This document shows, piece after piece, positions 26,349 through 34,917 of a DNA stretch of 64,000 nt. This DNA is from Caulobacter ginsengisoli (GTDB taxonomy: Bacteria; Pseudomonadota; Alphaproteobacteria; Caulobacterales; Caulobacteraceae). Position 1 is the first letter of the stretch; each line of letters starts with the position of its first letter. The notes under the pieces were generated by a model. It saw only the letters and a program-made list of their open reading frames with translations. It was not told where the DNA came from and did no database searches. The DNA lies in contig NZ_JAUSVS010000001.1 of the NCBI RefSeq assembly GCF_030814835.1, forward strand, positions 625,001-689,000, in the 5' to 3' direction. Both the position numbers and the translations under genes were made by a program.

Positions 26349-27149
26349 ATGACCAAAGCCTATCTCTCCATCGAAGCGGTCGGGGTCAGCTTCACCCGCG
26401 GCGCCGTCACCACCGAGGTGCTGCGCGAGGTCAGCCTCAAGGTCGACGAAGGCGAGTTCGTCTCGATCATCGGCCATTCCGGCTGCGGGAAATCGACCCT
26501 GCTCAATGTGGTGGCCGGGCTGGTCCCCGTCACTACGGGGGCGGTGATCCTGGATCGCGAGGCCGTCGAGGCGCCAGGGCCGGACCGGGCGGTGGTGTTC
26601 CAGAACCACTCCCTGCTGCCCTGGCTGTCGGTCTACGAGAACGTCGCCCTGGCCGTCGACAAGGTCTTCGCCGGCCGGAAGAGCCGGGCCGAGCGCCGCG
26701 ACTGGGTGATGCACAACCTGGCCCTGGTGCAGATGACCCACGCCAAGGCTCAGCGGCCGTCCGAGATCAGCGGCGGCATGAAGCAGCGGGTCGGCATCGC
26801 CCGGGCCCTGGCCATGCAGCCCAAGGTGCTGCTGCTGGACGAGCCGTTCGGAGCGCTCGACGCCCTGACCCGGGCCCAGCTACAGGACCGGGTAATGGAG
26901 ATCCACGCCCAGCTGGGCAACACCGTGCTGATGGTCACCCACGATGTCGACGAGGCGGCCCTGCTGTCGGACCGCATCGTGATGATGACCAACGGCCCGG
27001 CCGCCCGCATCGGCCAGGTCCAGCCGGTCGGTCTGTCCCGCCCGCGCCATCGGCTGGAGATCGATCGCGAGGCCGCCTTTCTCGACGCCCGCCACCAGGT
27101 CATCGCCTTCCTGCACGCTCGCCACGGCGCGCCGAGGGAGGCGGCTTGA
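26349..27149 (+). CDS. nrtD: Nitrate ABC transporter ATP-binding protein, NrtD type
   Basis: A 266-residue ATPase that powers nitrate uptake. Walker A is GHSGCGKST, the signature is SGGMKQRVGIARALA, Walker B is VLLLDEPFGALD and the switch His is in VTHDVDEA. It is short and lacks the NrtA-like domain fused to NrtC in cyanobacteria, hence the NrtD-type label. The C-terminal stretch after residue 210 (PAARIGQVQPVGLSRPRHR) is usual for nitrate/sulfonate/taurine ATPases. It ends the first block of the operon; a 239-base gap follows. Confidence 0.92.
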   Translation: MTKAYLSIEAVGVSFTRGAVTTEVLREVSLKVDEGEFVSIIGHSGCGKSTLLNVVAGLVPVTTGAVILDREAVEAPGPDRAVVFQNHSLLPWLSVYENVALAVDKVFAGRKSRAERRDWVMHNLALVQMTHAKAQRPSEISGGMKQRVGIARALAMQPKVLLLDEPFGALDALTRAQLQDRVMEIHAQLGNTVLMVTHDVDEAALLSDRIVMMTNGPAARIGQVQPVGLSRPRHRLEIDREAAFLDARHQVIAFLHARHGAPREAA

Positions 27150-27164
27150 GGAGGTGGCCTGACG

Positions 27165-27229
27165 GGCGCCTGCGCAACAGGCGCCGCCCTGCCTAAACGC
27201 CGGGCAATTGTGCGGCGCAGCATGATTGC
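27165..27229 (+). promoter_or_regulatory. Two hairpins in the gap before narK
   Basis: Hairpin 1 is GGCGCCTG-CGCAA-CAGGCGCC (27165-27185, perfect 8 bp, no T-run). Hairpin 2 is a 10-bp stem (27204-27213 with 27220-27229, two G-U pairs) closing a six-base loop GGCGCA. They may attenuate read-through from nrtD or serve as a second NasT target controlling narK-nirBD-nasA-cobA. Which of these is right cannot be decided from sequence. Confidence 0.5.
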
Positions 27230-27388
27230 ACGGCCATCCCGCCCCGCGCCGCTGGCGTCGGGCGCGGCGATGGCGCCAATGGAGGACATGTCCACGGGCA
27301 ATGGCGTCCGCGGCTGATCGAGACGGCCGCTCTGATGCGGTCAACCCCCGCGGCGCGGTCGCCGCTCTCGCTCATCCGAGGTTGCCCC

Positions 27389-28627
27389 ATGTTGGATCGT
27401 TCGTTCCTGAAGGCGGGTCACGCCCCCACGCTGTTCGCCGCCTTTCTCTATTTCGATGTCAGCTTCATGGTCTGGGTCCTGCTGGGACCGCTGGGCGTGG
27501 CCATCGCCAAGACCTTCCATCTCGATCCCGGCCAGAAGGGCCTGATGGTCGCCGTGCCGGTGCTGTCCGGAGCGCTGTTGCGCCTGGTCGCCGGGGTGAT
27601 GGTCGACCGCATCGGGCCCAAGCGCACCGGTCTTATCGGCCAGGCCATCGTGCTGGCGGGGCTGGCCGCCGCCTGGCTGCTGGGCCTGCACAGCTACAAC
27701 CAGGTGCTGGTCCTGGGCCTGTTGCTCGGCGTCGCCGGCGCCTCGTTCGCCGTGGCCCTGCCGCTGGCCTCGCGCTGGTATCCCCAGGAACACCAGGGCC
27801 TGGCCCTGGGCATCGCCGGGGCCGGCAACAGCGGCACGGCGCTGGCCGCCCTCTTCGCCCCGCTGCTGGCCAAGGCCTTCGGCTGGAGCAATGTGATTGG
27901 CCTGGCCCTGATCCCGCTGGGCGTCGCCTTCCTGGTCTATCTGCTCATGGCCAAGGACGCCCCCGAGCAGCCCGCCCCCAAGCGCCTGGGGGAATATCTC
28001 GACGTGCTCAAGGTCCCCGACGCCTGGTGGCTGATGATGCTCTATGGGGTGACCTTCGGCGGGTTTGTCGGGCTGTCCTCGTCCCTGACCATCTATTTCA
28101 ACAGCGAATACGGCATGGATCCGGTCAAGGCCGGCTTCTTCACCGCCGCCTGCGTCTTCGCCGGGTCCTTCGTCCGCCCGGTGGGCGGGGCCTTCGCCGA
28201 CCGGTTTGGCGGGGTGCGCACCCTGATCGTGGTCTACGCCCTGGCGGCCCTGGGCCTGGCCGTGGCCAGCTTCCACATGCCCAGCGCCTGGCTGGCCCTG
28301 GGGGTGCTGCTGTTCAGCATGGCCGCCCTGGGCGCCGGCAACGGGGCGGTCTTCCAGCTCGCGCCTCAGCGGTTCCGCAAGGAGATCGGGGTGATGACCG
28401 GCCTGATCGGCATGACCGGCGGCATCGGCGGCTTCTATCTCGCCGCCTCGCTGGGCTACGCCAAGAAGCTGACCGGCAGCTACCAGCTGGGGCTGATGGG
28501 CTTCGCCATCCTGGCCCTCCTGGCCCTGATCGCCCTGACCGGCCTGAAGAACCACTGGCGTGCGGTCTGGCCCCAACTCGCTAGAGAAGATTTGGCGGCG
28601 GACGACGCCCAGCCGGTCCGGGTCTGA
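27389..28627 (+). CDS. narK: NarK-family nitrate/nitrite transporter
   Basis: A 412-residue major-facilitator membrane protein with 12 predicted helices. The first helix contains FDVSFMVWVLLGPLGV, typical of NarK/NasA permeases. The nitrate signature appears twice: GVAGASFAVALPLASRWYP in the first half and ALGAGNGAVFQLAPQRF in the second. Conserved Arg residues lie in the membrane (RLVAGVMVDR; FVRPVGGAFADRFGG). It imports nitrate or exchanges it for nitrite. The ATG at 27389 has a GAGG 9 bases upstream. Three bases separate its stop from the nirB start. Confidence 0.93.
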   Translation: MLDRSFLKAGHAPTLFAAFLYFDVSFMVWVLLGPLGVAIAKTFHLDPGQKGLMVAVPVLSGALLRLVAGVMVDRIGPKRTGLIGQAIVLAGLAAAWLLGLHSYNQVLVLGLLLGVAGASFAVALPLASRWYPQEHQGLALGIAGAGNSGTALAALFAPLLAKAFGWSNVIGLALIPLGVAFLVYLLMAKDAPEQPAPKRLGEYLDVLKVPDAWWLMMLYGVTFGGFVGLSSSLTIYFNSEYGMDPVKAGFFTAACVFAGSFVRPVGGAFADRFGGVRTLIVVYALAALGLAVASFHMPSAWLALGVLLFSMAALGAGNGAVFQLAPQRFRKEIGVMTGLIGMTGGIGGFYLAASLGYAKKLTGSYQLGLMGFAILALLALIALTGLKNHWRAVWPQLAREDLAADDAQPVRV

Positions 28628-28630
28628 CCC

Positions 28631-31096
28631 ATGCCAGCCCCTCCCTCTCGCGAGCGTCTGGTCGTCATCGGCAACGGCATGGCCGGCTGCCGGGCGGTGC
28701 AGGAGGTGCTCCGGCGCGATCCCGATCGCTATGAGATCGTCATCTTCGGCGCCGAGCCCCGGGTGAATTACGATCGCATCATGCTCTCGCCGGTGCTGGC
28801 CGGAGAGAAGCGGTTCGAGGACATCGTCATCAACGACGAGGCCTGGTACCGCGACAACGGCATCCTGCTGCACAGCGGCGTGACCGTGGAGGCGATCGAC
28901 CGCGAGGCCCGCACGGTCCACGCGGCCGGGGACCTGAGCGTCGGCTATGACCGGCTGATCCTGGCCACGGGCTCCGACCCGGTCCGCCTGCCGCTGCCGG
29001 GCGCGGAGCTGGCCGGGGTGGTCGCCTTCCGCGACCTGGACGATGTCCAGGCCATGGTGGCGGCGGCCGGGGAGGGCGGCCAGGCGGTGGTGATCGGCGG
29101 CGGCCTGCTGGGCATCGAGGCCGCCTACGGCCTGGTCCGGCGCGGCATGGCGGCCACCGTCGTGCATTTGATGGACGTCCTGATGGAGCGCCAGCTCGAC
29201 GCCTCCGCCGGCTTCCTGCTGGAAGAGGCCCTGGCGGCGCGCGGGGTTGAGACGGTGCTGGGCGCCAGTTCCGAGCAGATCCTGGGCGAGGACGGCCGGG
29301 TCACCGGCCTGAAACTGACCGACGGCCGCATCCTGCCCTGCAGCCTGCTGGTCATGGCGGTCGGCATCCGGCCCAGCACGGGCCTGGCCAAGGCCGCCGG
29401 GCTGGACGTTGGGCGGGGCGTGCTGGTCGATGACGCCATGCGCACCTCCGACCCCCACATCTTCGCGGTCGGCGAGTGCCTGGAGCATCGCGGCCAGTGC
29501 TACGGCCTGGTCGCGCCGATCTGGGACATGTGCCGCACCCTGGCCCAGACCCTGACGGGCGATGAGGGGGCCTATGCCGGCTCGGTGCTGTCGACCCGGC
29601 TGAAGGTCTCGGGCGTCGATGTGTTCTCGGCGGGCGAGTTCGCGGGCGGCGAGGGCTGCGAGGACATCGTGTTCCGCGACGCCGGGCGTGGGGTCTACAA
29701 GCGGGTGGTGCTGCGCCAGGGCCGGGTGGCCGGGGCGGTGCTGTTCGGCGACGCCGCCGACGGCGGCTGGTATTTCGACCTGATGCGGTCGGGCGCCGAA
29801 GTTGGCGACATCCGCGAGACCCTGATCTTCGGTCAGGCCGCCACGGAGGGCCTTCGAGGACTGGACCCTAGCGCCGCCGTTGCCGCCATGGCCGACCAGG
29901 CCGAGGTCTGCGGCTGCAACGGCGTCTGCAAGGGAACCATCACCTCGGCCATCGCCGGCCAGGGCCTGGCCACGCTCGAGGCGGTGCGGGCGGCGACCAA
30001 GGCCTCGGCCTCGTGCGGCGCCTGCACGCCGCTGGTCGAGAAGCTGCTCAAACTGACCCTGGGCGACGGTTTCCAGGCCCAGACCGGGCCCAAGTCGGTC
30101 TGCGGCTGCACCGGCCACGGCCACGACCATGTCCGGCGGACCATCGTCGAGCAGGGCCTCAAGTCCATGCCGGCCGCCATGCAGGCGCTGGAATGGACGA
30201 CGCCCGACGGCTGCGGGTCCTGCCGCCCGGCCCTGAACTACTACCTGCTCTGCGCCTGGCCCGGCGAATACCGCGACGACAAGCAGTCGCGCTTCATCAA
30301 CGAGCGGGTGCACGCCAACATCCAGAAGGACGGCACCTACTCGGTCGTGCCCCGCATGTGGGGCGGGCTGACCAGCGCCGCCGAGCTGCGCGCCATCGCC
30401 GATGTGGTCGACCGCTTCGCCATCCCGACCGTCAAGGTCACCGGCGGCCAGCGCATCGACCTGCTGGGCGTCAAGAAGGACGACCTGCCCGCCGTCTGGG
30501 CCGACCTCAACGCCGCCGGCATGGTCAGCGGCCACGCCTACGCCAAGGGCCTGCGCACGGTGAAGACCTGCGTGGGCAGCGACTGGTGCCGGTTCGGGAC
30601 CCAGGACTCCACCGGCTTGGGCGTGCGTCTGGAAAAGTTCATGTGGGGGTCCTGGACCCCGGCCAAGGTCAAGCTGGGCGTCTCCGGCTGCCCCAGAAAC
30701 TGCGCCGAGGCGACCTGCAAGGACATCGGCGTGGTCTGTGTCGACAGCGGCTACGAGATCCATGTCGGCGGGGCCGCGGGCCTGCACATCCAGGGGACCG
30801 AGCTGTTGACCAAGGTGACGACCGAGCAGGAGGCCATCTGGGTCATCTGCGCGGTGACCCAGCTCTACCGCGAGGAGGGCTGGTACCTGGAGCGGATCTA
30901 CAAATGGATGGCGCGGGTCGGGCTGGACCATATCCGCGCCCAGACCGAGGACCCCGACAGCCGCCGGACCCTCTACGACCGCTTCGCCTTCTCGCAGCGC
31001 TTCTCCCGCATCGACCCCTGGGCCGAACGGGTCGCCGGCCGCCACGCCGAGGAATTCACTCCGATGAGCCGCCGTATGGAGTTCGAGCCGACATGA
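28631..31096 (+). CDS. nirB: Assimilatory nitrite reductase [NAD(P)H], large subunit
   Basis: An 821-residue cytoplasmic enzyme reducing nitrite to ammonium. FAD/NAD(P)H domains come first (VIGNGMAGCRAVQEV; VVIGGGLLGIEAA). Two BFD-like [2Fe-2S] segments follow (CGCNGVCKGT...SCGAC at about 423-465; CGCTGHGHDH...GCGSC at about 495-535). The siroheme/4Fe-4S reductase domain has TCVGSDWC and SGCPRNCAEA as cluster ligands. The length is normal. It overlaps nirD (ATGA). Its siroheme depends on CobA at the end of the operon. Confidence 0.96.
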   Translation: MPAPPSRERLVVIGNGMAGCRAVQEVLRRDPDRYEIVIFGAEPRVNYDRIMLSPVLAGEKRFEDIVINDEAWYRDNGILLHSGVTVEAIDREARTVHAAGDLSVGYDRLILATGSDPVRLPLPGAELAGVVAFRDLDDVQAMVAAAGEGGQAVVIGGGLLGIEAAYGLVRRGMAATVVHLMDVLMERQLDASAGFLLEEALAARGVETVLGASSEQILGEDGRVTGLKLTDGRILPCSLLVMAVGIRPSTGLAKAAGLDVGRGVLVDDAMRTSDPHIFAVGECLEHRGQCYGLVAPIWDMCRTLAQTLTGDEGAYAGSVLSTRLKVSGVDVFSAGEFAGGEGCEDIVFRDAGRGVYKRVVLRQGRVAGAVLFGDAADGGWYFDLMRSGAEVGDIRETLIFGQAATEGLRGLDPSAAVAAMADQAEVCGCNGVCKGTITSAIAGQGLATLEAVRAATKASASCGACTPLVEKLLKLTLGDGFQAQTGPKSVCGCTGHGHDHVRRTIVEQGLKSMPAAMQALEWTTPDGCGSCRPALNYYLLCAWPGEYRDDKQSRFINERVHANIQKDGTYSVVPRMWGGLTSAAELRAIADVVDRFAIPTVKVTGGQRIDLLGVKKDDLPAVWADLNAAGMVSGHAYAKGLRTVKTCVGSDWCRFGTQDSTGLGVRLEKFMWGSWTPAKVKLGVSGCPRNCAEATCKDIGVVCVDSGYEIHVGGAAGLHIQGTELLTKVTTEQEAIWVICAVTQLYREEGWYLERIYKWMARVGLDHIRAQTEDPDSRRTLYDRFAFSQRFSRIDPWAERVAGRHAEEFTPMSRRMEFEPT

Positions 31097-31464
31097 CCAT
31101 CCATCTTCTCGAACCCCCGGTTCTGGAGCCCCCGGTTCTGGCGCCCATGACCTGGACCGATGTCGGGGCGGTCACCGACATCCCCCTGCGCGGCGCCCGG
31201 CGCGTGCCCACGCCCAGCGGCGATGTGGCGGTGTTCCGCACTGGCGATGGCGGCGTGTTCGCCCTCATCGACCGCTGCCCGCACAAGGGCGGTCCGCTCA
31301 GCCAGGGCATCGTCCATGGCCGGGCGGTGACCTGTCCGCTGCACGCCTGGAACATCGACCTGGCCACCGGCCAGCCCATGGGCGCCGACCAGGGCAAGGG
31401 TTGCGCCCCCGTCGCGCCGCTGCGGGTGGAGGAAGGCCGCATCCTGCTGGGCCGGCCGCGTTGA
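31093..31464 (+). CDS. nirD: Nitrite reductase small subunit, Rieske type
   Basis: A 123-residue Rieske protein that pairs with NirB. [2Fe-2S] ligands are C62-P-H64 in DRCPHKGGPLSQG and C81-x-x-H84 in TCPLHAWNID. An unusual N-terminal leader of about 18 residues has a repeated LEPPV unit (tandem in DNA at 31110-31139). The start overlaps the nirB stop and its stop overlaps the nasA start, so nirB-nirD-nasA are translated in a chain. Confidence 0.95.
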   Translation: MTIHLLEPPVLEPPVLAPMTWTDVGAVTDIPLRGARRVPTPSGDVAVFRTGDGGVFALIDRCPHKGGPLSQGIVHGRAVTCPLHAWNIDLATGQPMGADQGKGCAPVAPLRVEEGRILLGRPR

Positions 31465-34115
31465 GCATCCGCACCACCTGTCCCTACTGCGGCGTCGGCT
31501 GCGGCCTGGCGGTGAAGCCGCAGGGGCGGACGGTGGTGGCGGCGGGTGATCCCGAGCATCCGGCCAACCGCGGCCGGCTGTGCTCCAAGGGCGCGGCCCT
31601 GGGTTCGACGGTGGGGTTAGAAGGGCGGCTGCTGCATCCGATGATCGGCGAGCGCCGCGCCGGCTGGAGCGAGGCGACGGCCCTGATCGCCCGCCGCTTC
31701 CGCGCCGCCATCGAGCGGCACGGCCCGGACTCGGTGGCCTTCTATGTATCGGGCCAGCTGCTGACCGAGGACTATTACGCCGCCAACAAGCTGATGAAGG
31801 GCTTCATCGGCTCGGGCAATATCGACACCAACAGCCGGCTCTGCATGGCCTCGGCGGTGGTGGCCCATAAGCTCAGCTTCGGCGCCGACCTGGTCCCCGG
31901 CTGCTATGAGGACCTGGACCTGGCCGACCTGGTGGTGTTCGCCGGCCACAACGCCGCCTGGACCCATCCGGTGCTGTTCCGCCGCCTGGAAGCGGCGCGG
32001 GCGGCGGGCCAGCGCCATGTGGTCATCGACCCGCGCCGCACCGACACCGCCGAGGTCGCCGACCTGCATCTGCCCCTGCGGCCCCAGAGCGATGTCAGGC
32101 TTTGGAACGGCCTGCTGGCCGACCTGATCCAGCGCGGCGCGGTCGACCGGGCCTATGTCGCCGCCCATGTCTCGGGGTTCGCCGAGGTCGAAGCCGCCCT
32201 GGCCAGGGACGACCAATCCCTGGCGGCCGTCGCCGCCGACTGCGACCTGATCCCGGCTGATCTGGAACGGTTCTACGCCTGGTTCGCCCAGACGCCCCGC
32301 ACCGTCAGCCTGTTTTCCATGGGCGCCAACCAGTCGGCCCAGGGCGTGGCCAAGGGGCTGGCCATCATCAACGCCCACCTGGCCACCGGCCGGATCGGCA
32401 AGCCCGGGGCCTGCCCCTTCTCGATCACCGGCCAGCCCAACGCCATGGGGGGGCGCGAAACGGGCGGCATGGCGAACACCCTGGCCGCCCATATGGACTT
32501 CGAGCCGGAAAGCCGCGCGCGCCTGGCCCGGTTCTGGGCCGCGCCGGCGGTGGCCGAGCGGGCGGGGCTCAAGGCGGTCGAGCTCTTCGACGCCGTCGCC
32601 GAGGGGCGTATCAAGGCCCTGTGGATCATGGCCACCAATCCCGCCGTCAGCCTGCCGGGGACCGGCAAGGTCCGCGAGGCGCTGAAGGCCTGTCCGTTCG
32701 TGGTCGTCTCCGACGTCATGGCCAGCGGCGACACCCTGGACCTGGCCCATGTGCGGCTGCCGGCCCTGGCCTGGGGCGAGAAGGACGGCACGGTCACCAA
32801 TTCCGAGCGCCGCATCTCGCGCCAGCGGCCGCTGTTCGATCCGCCCGGCGAGGCCAGGGCCGACTGGCGCATCGTCGCCGACGTGGCGGACGCCATGGGC
32901 TTTGGCGAGGCCTTCGCCTGGCGCGGCCCCGGCCAGGTGTTCCGCGAATGGGCCCGTCTGACCGCCTATGAGAACCAGGACCGCACCCTGAACCTGGGCC
33001 CGCTGGTCGGGCTGGATCAGGCCGGCTACGACGCCCTGGCGCCGGTGCAGTGGCCGATCACGCCGGCGGGGGAGGGGACGGCGCGCCTCTTCGTCGACGG
33101 CCGGTTCCAGACCCCGGACGGCCGCGCCCTGATGAACCCGGTCGCGCCGCAGGGCGCCGCCATCCCGCTCGACGGCGCCTTTTCGCTGGCCCTCAACACC
33201 GGCCGGGTCCGCGATCACTGGCACACCCTGACCCGCACCGGCCTGGCCCCCGAGCTCTGCCGCCACGCGCCCGAGCCCTATGTCGACATTCATCCCGAGG
33301 ACGCGGCGGCGGCCGGCGTGACCGAGGGCGCCCTGACCCGGGTGCGCACGGCCAGCGGCGAGGCGGTGGCGCCGGCGCGGCTCACCGACCGGCAGCGGCG
33401 GGGCGATCTCTTCATGCCCATGCACTGGACGGCGGCCTACGCCCCGGCCGGCAGGGCCAATCTCCTGGTCGGGCCCACCGTCGATCCCCGCTCCGGCCAG
33501 CCGGAATTCAAGCACAGCCCCGCCCAGGTGCGTCCCTATCGCGAGACCTGGCGGGGCTTCTTCCTGTCGCGCCAGGCCTGGGCGGCCCCCAGCGACCTGG
33601 ACCTGGTCTGGCGGCGCATTCCGCAGGACGGCTGCCAGTTGCATGAGTTCGCCGGCCGGGGCGACGACGAGGAGCGCGAGGCCCTACGCCGCGTCCTGAT
33701 CAAGGGGTCGCCCGCCGCCGAGGTGCTGCGCTACGAGGACCAGACGGTGGGCAGCCTGCGCGAGGCCTTCCTCGACGGCGACCGTCTGGACCGGGTGTTG
33801 TTCACCGCCACCACCGGCCGCCTGCCGCCGCGCGAATGGCTGGCCGCGCTGTTCACCCAGGGCGCCCTGACGGCGGCCGATCGCTCCACCCTGCTGATCG
33901 GCCGCGCGCCGGGCCAGCCGCTCTCGACCGCCCCCATCGTCTGCGCCTGCCGGGGCGTGCGGGCCGACCGCATCGACGCGGCCATCGCCGCCGGCGCGGA
34001 CGACCTGGACGCGGTGGCCGAGGCGACCGGGGCCGGGGCGGCCTGCGGCTCGTGCCGGCCGCAGATCGCCCACCAGCTTAGAACCCGCAAACCGGAGGCC
34101 CTGCATGCCGCATAG
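31461..34115 (+). CDS. nasA: Assimilatory nitrate reductase, catalytic subunit
   Basis: An 884-residue molybdopterin (bis-MGD) enzyme reducing nitrate to nitrite in the cytoplasm. TTG at 31461, interlocked with the nirD stop (TTGA), is the likely start: the protein then begins six residues before the cluster ligands C7, C10, C14 and C41 (CPYCGVGC ... LCSKG). Longer in-frame starts lie inside nirD. Mo domain landmarks include SNTDSR-type NIDTNSRLCMAS and GQPNAMGGRETGGMANTL. A C-terminal BFD-like [2Fe-2S] domain (VCACRGVRADRIDAAI ... ACGSCRPQI, about 833-878) likely receives electrons. No separate NasB flavoprotein is seen; the electron donor is therefore uncertain. Confidence 0.95.
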   Translation: MSIRTTCPYCGVGCGLAVKPQGRTVVAAGDPEHPANRGRLCSKGAALGSTVGLEGRLLHPMIGERRAGWSEATALIARRFRAAIERHGPDSVAFYVSGQLLTEDYYAANKLMKGFIGSGNIDTNSRLCMASAVVAHKLSFGADLVPGCYEDLDLADLVVFAGHNAAWTHPVLFRRLEAARAAGQRHVVIDPRRTDTAEVADLHLPLRPQSDVRLWNGLLADLIQRGAVDRAYVAAHVSGFAEVEAALARDDQSLAAVAADCDLIPADLERFYAWFAQTPRTVSLFSMGANQSAQGVAKGLAIINAHLATGRIGKPGACPFSITGQPNAMGGRETGGMANTLAAHMDFEPESRARLARFWAAPAVAERAGLKAVELFDAVAEGRIKALWIMATNPAVSLPGTGKVREALKACPFVVVSDVMASGDTLDLAHVRLPALAWGEKDGTVTNSERRISRQRPLFDPPGEARADWRIVADVADAMGFGEAFAWRGPGQVFREWARLTAYENQDRTLNLGPLVGLDQAGYDALAPVQWPITPAGEGTARLFVDGRFQTPDGRALMNPVAPQGAAIPLDGAFSLALNTGRVRDHWHTLTRTGLAPELCRHAPEPYVDIHPEDAAAAGVTEGALTRVRTASGEAVAPARLTDRQRRGDLFMPMHWTAAYAPAGRANLLVGPTVDPRSGQPEFKHSPAQVRPYRETWRGFFLSRQAWAAPSDLDLVWRRIPQDGCQLHEFAGRGDDEEREALRRVLIKGSPAAEVLRYEDQTVGSLREAFLDGDRLDRVLFTATTGRLPPREWLAALFTQGALTAADRSTLLIGRAPGQPLSTAPIVCACRGVRADRIDAAIAAGADDLDAVAEATGAGAACGSCRPQIAHQLRTRKPEALHAA

Positions 34116-34917
34116 CCCTGCAATCGGCCGGGTCCAGCTCGTCGGGGCGGGACCCGGGGCGGCGGATCTGCTGACGGTCCGCGCCCTGCGCGCCATCGAG
34201 GGCGCTCAGGCTGTGCTCTATGACGCCCTGGTTTCGGCCGAGATCGTCGCCCTGGCCCCCGCCGCCTGCCTGAAGATCCGCACCGGCAAGCGGGCCGGCC
34301 GGGCCAGCCTGAAGCAGGAAACCATAAACCGCCTGATGCTCCGCCTGGCGCGGCGGGGCCTGAAGGTCGTGCGGCTGAAGGGCGGCGATCCCTCCATCTT
34401 CGGGCGGGTAGGCGAGGAGGCCGCCTTCCTGCGGGCCCACGGCGTCGAGACCGAGATCGTCCCGGGCGTCACCGCCGCCTGCGCCGCCGCGGCTCAGTTC
34501 GGCTTCCCGCTGACCCATCGCGGCGAGGCCCGCCGCCTGGTCTTCGCCACCGCCATGACCCGGGAGGGCCTGGCCCCATCCGACTGGGCGGCAGCCGCCG
34601 ATCCCGAGGCTACCCTGGCGCTCTATATGGGCCGCGACCAGCTGGGCGCTGTCGCCGGCCAGCTGATCGCCCAGGGCCGCGCCCCAAGCACCCCGGCCAT
34701 GGCCGTCGAAAACGCCGGACGACCGGAGGCGCGGGCCATCCCGGGCGTGCTGGGTGACCTGGCCGATCGCCTGGCGGCCCAGGCCTGCGACGGACCCGTC
34801 GTGCTGATCATCGGCGAGGTCGCGGCACGCGCTCGCTTAAGCGCGCTCTCACCAGATTCGCGGCCGCGCCTCCGGTCTCAAATAGAGGCTGTCCCCCGGC
34901 TTCACATCGAACGCTGA
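34105..34917 (+). CDS. cobA: Uroporphyrinogen-III C-methyltransferase (SUMT)
   Basis: A 270-residue SAM-dependent enzyme making precorrin-2, the precursor of siroheme for NirB and of cobalamin. Motifs are VGAGPGAADLLTVRA (residues 13-27), DALVS, RLKGGDPSIFGR and EIVPGVTAACAAA. There is no CysG-type oxidase/ferrochelatase fusion, so those steps are encoded elsewhere. The start overlaps the nasA end by 11 bases. The last 69 bases run antisense through the 3' end of the convergent M13 peptidase gene, an unusually long overlap; the extra tail beyond about residue 245 is not typical SUMT sequence. Confidence 0.94.
   Translation: MPHSPAIGRVQLVGAGPGAADLLTVRALRAIEGAQAVLYDALVSAEIVALAPAACLKIRTGKRAGRASLKQETINRLMLRLARRGLKVVRLKGGDPSIFGRVGEEAAFLRAHGVETEIVPGVTAACAAAAQFGFPLTHRGEARRLVFATAMTREGLAPSDWAAAADPEATLALYMGRDQLGAVAGQLIAQGRAPSTPAMAVENAGRPEARAIPGVLGDLADRLAAQACDGPVVLIIGEVAARARLSALSPDSRPRLRSQIEAVPRLHIER

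Noticed and set aside
27341..31045. 1234-codon open frame on the minus strand across narK and nirB
   Set aside because: Shadow of two well-identified genes; rich in G, Q, A and H with no domain.
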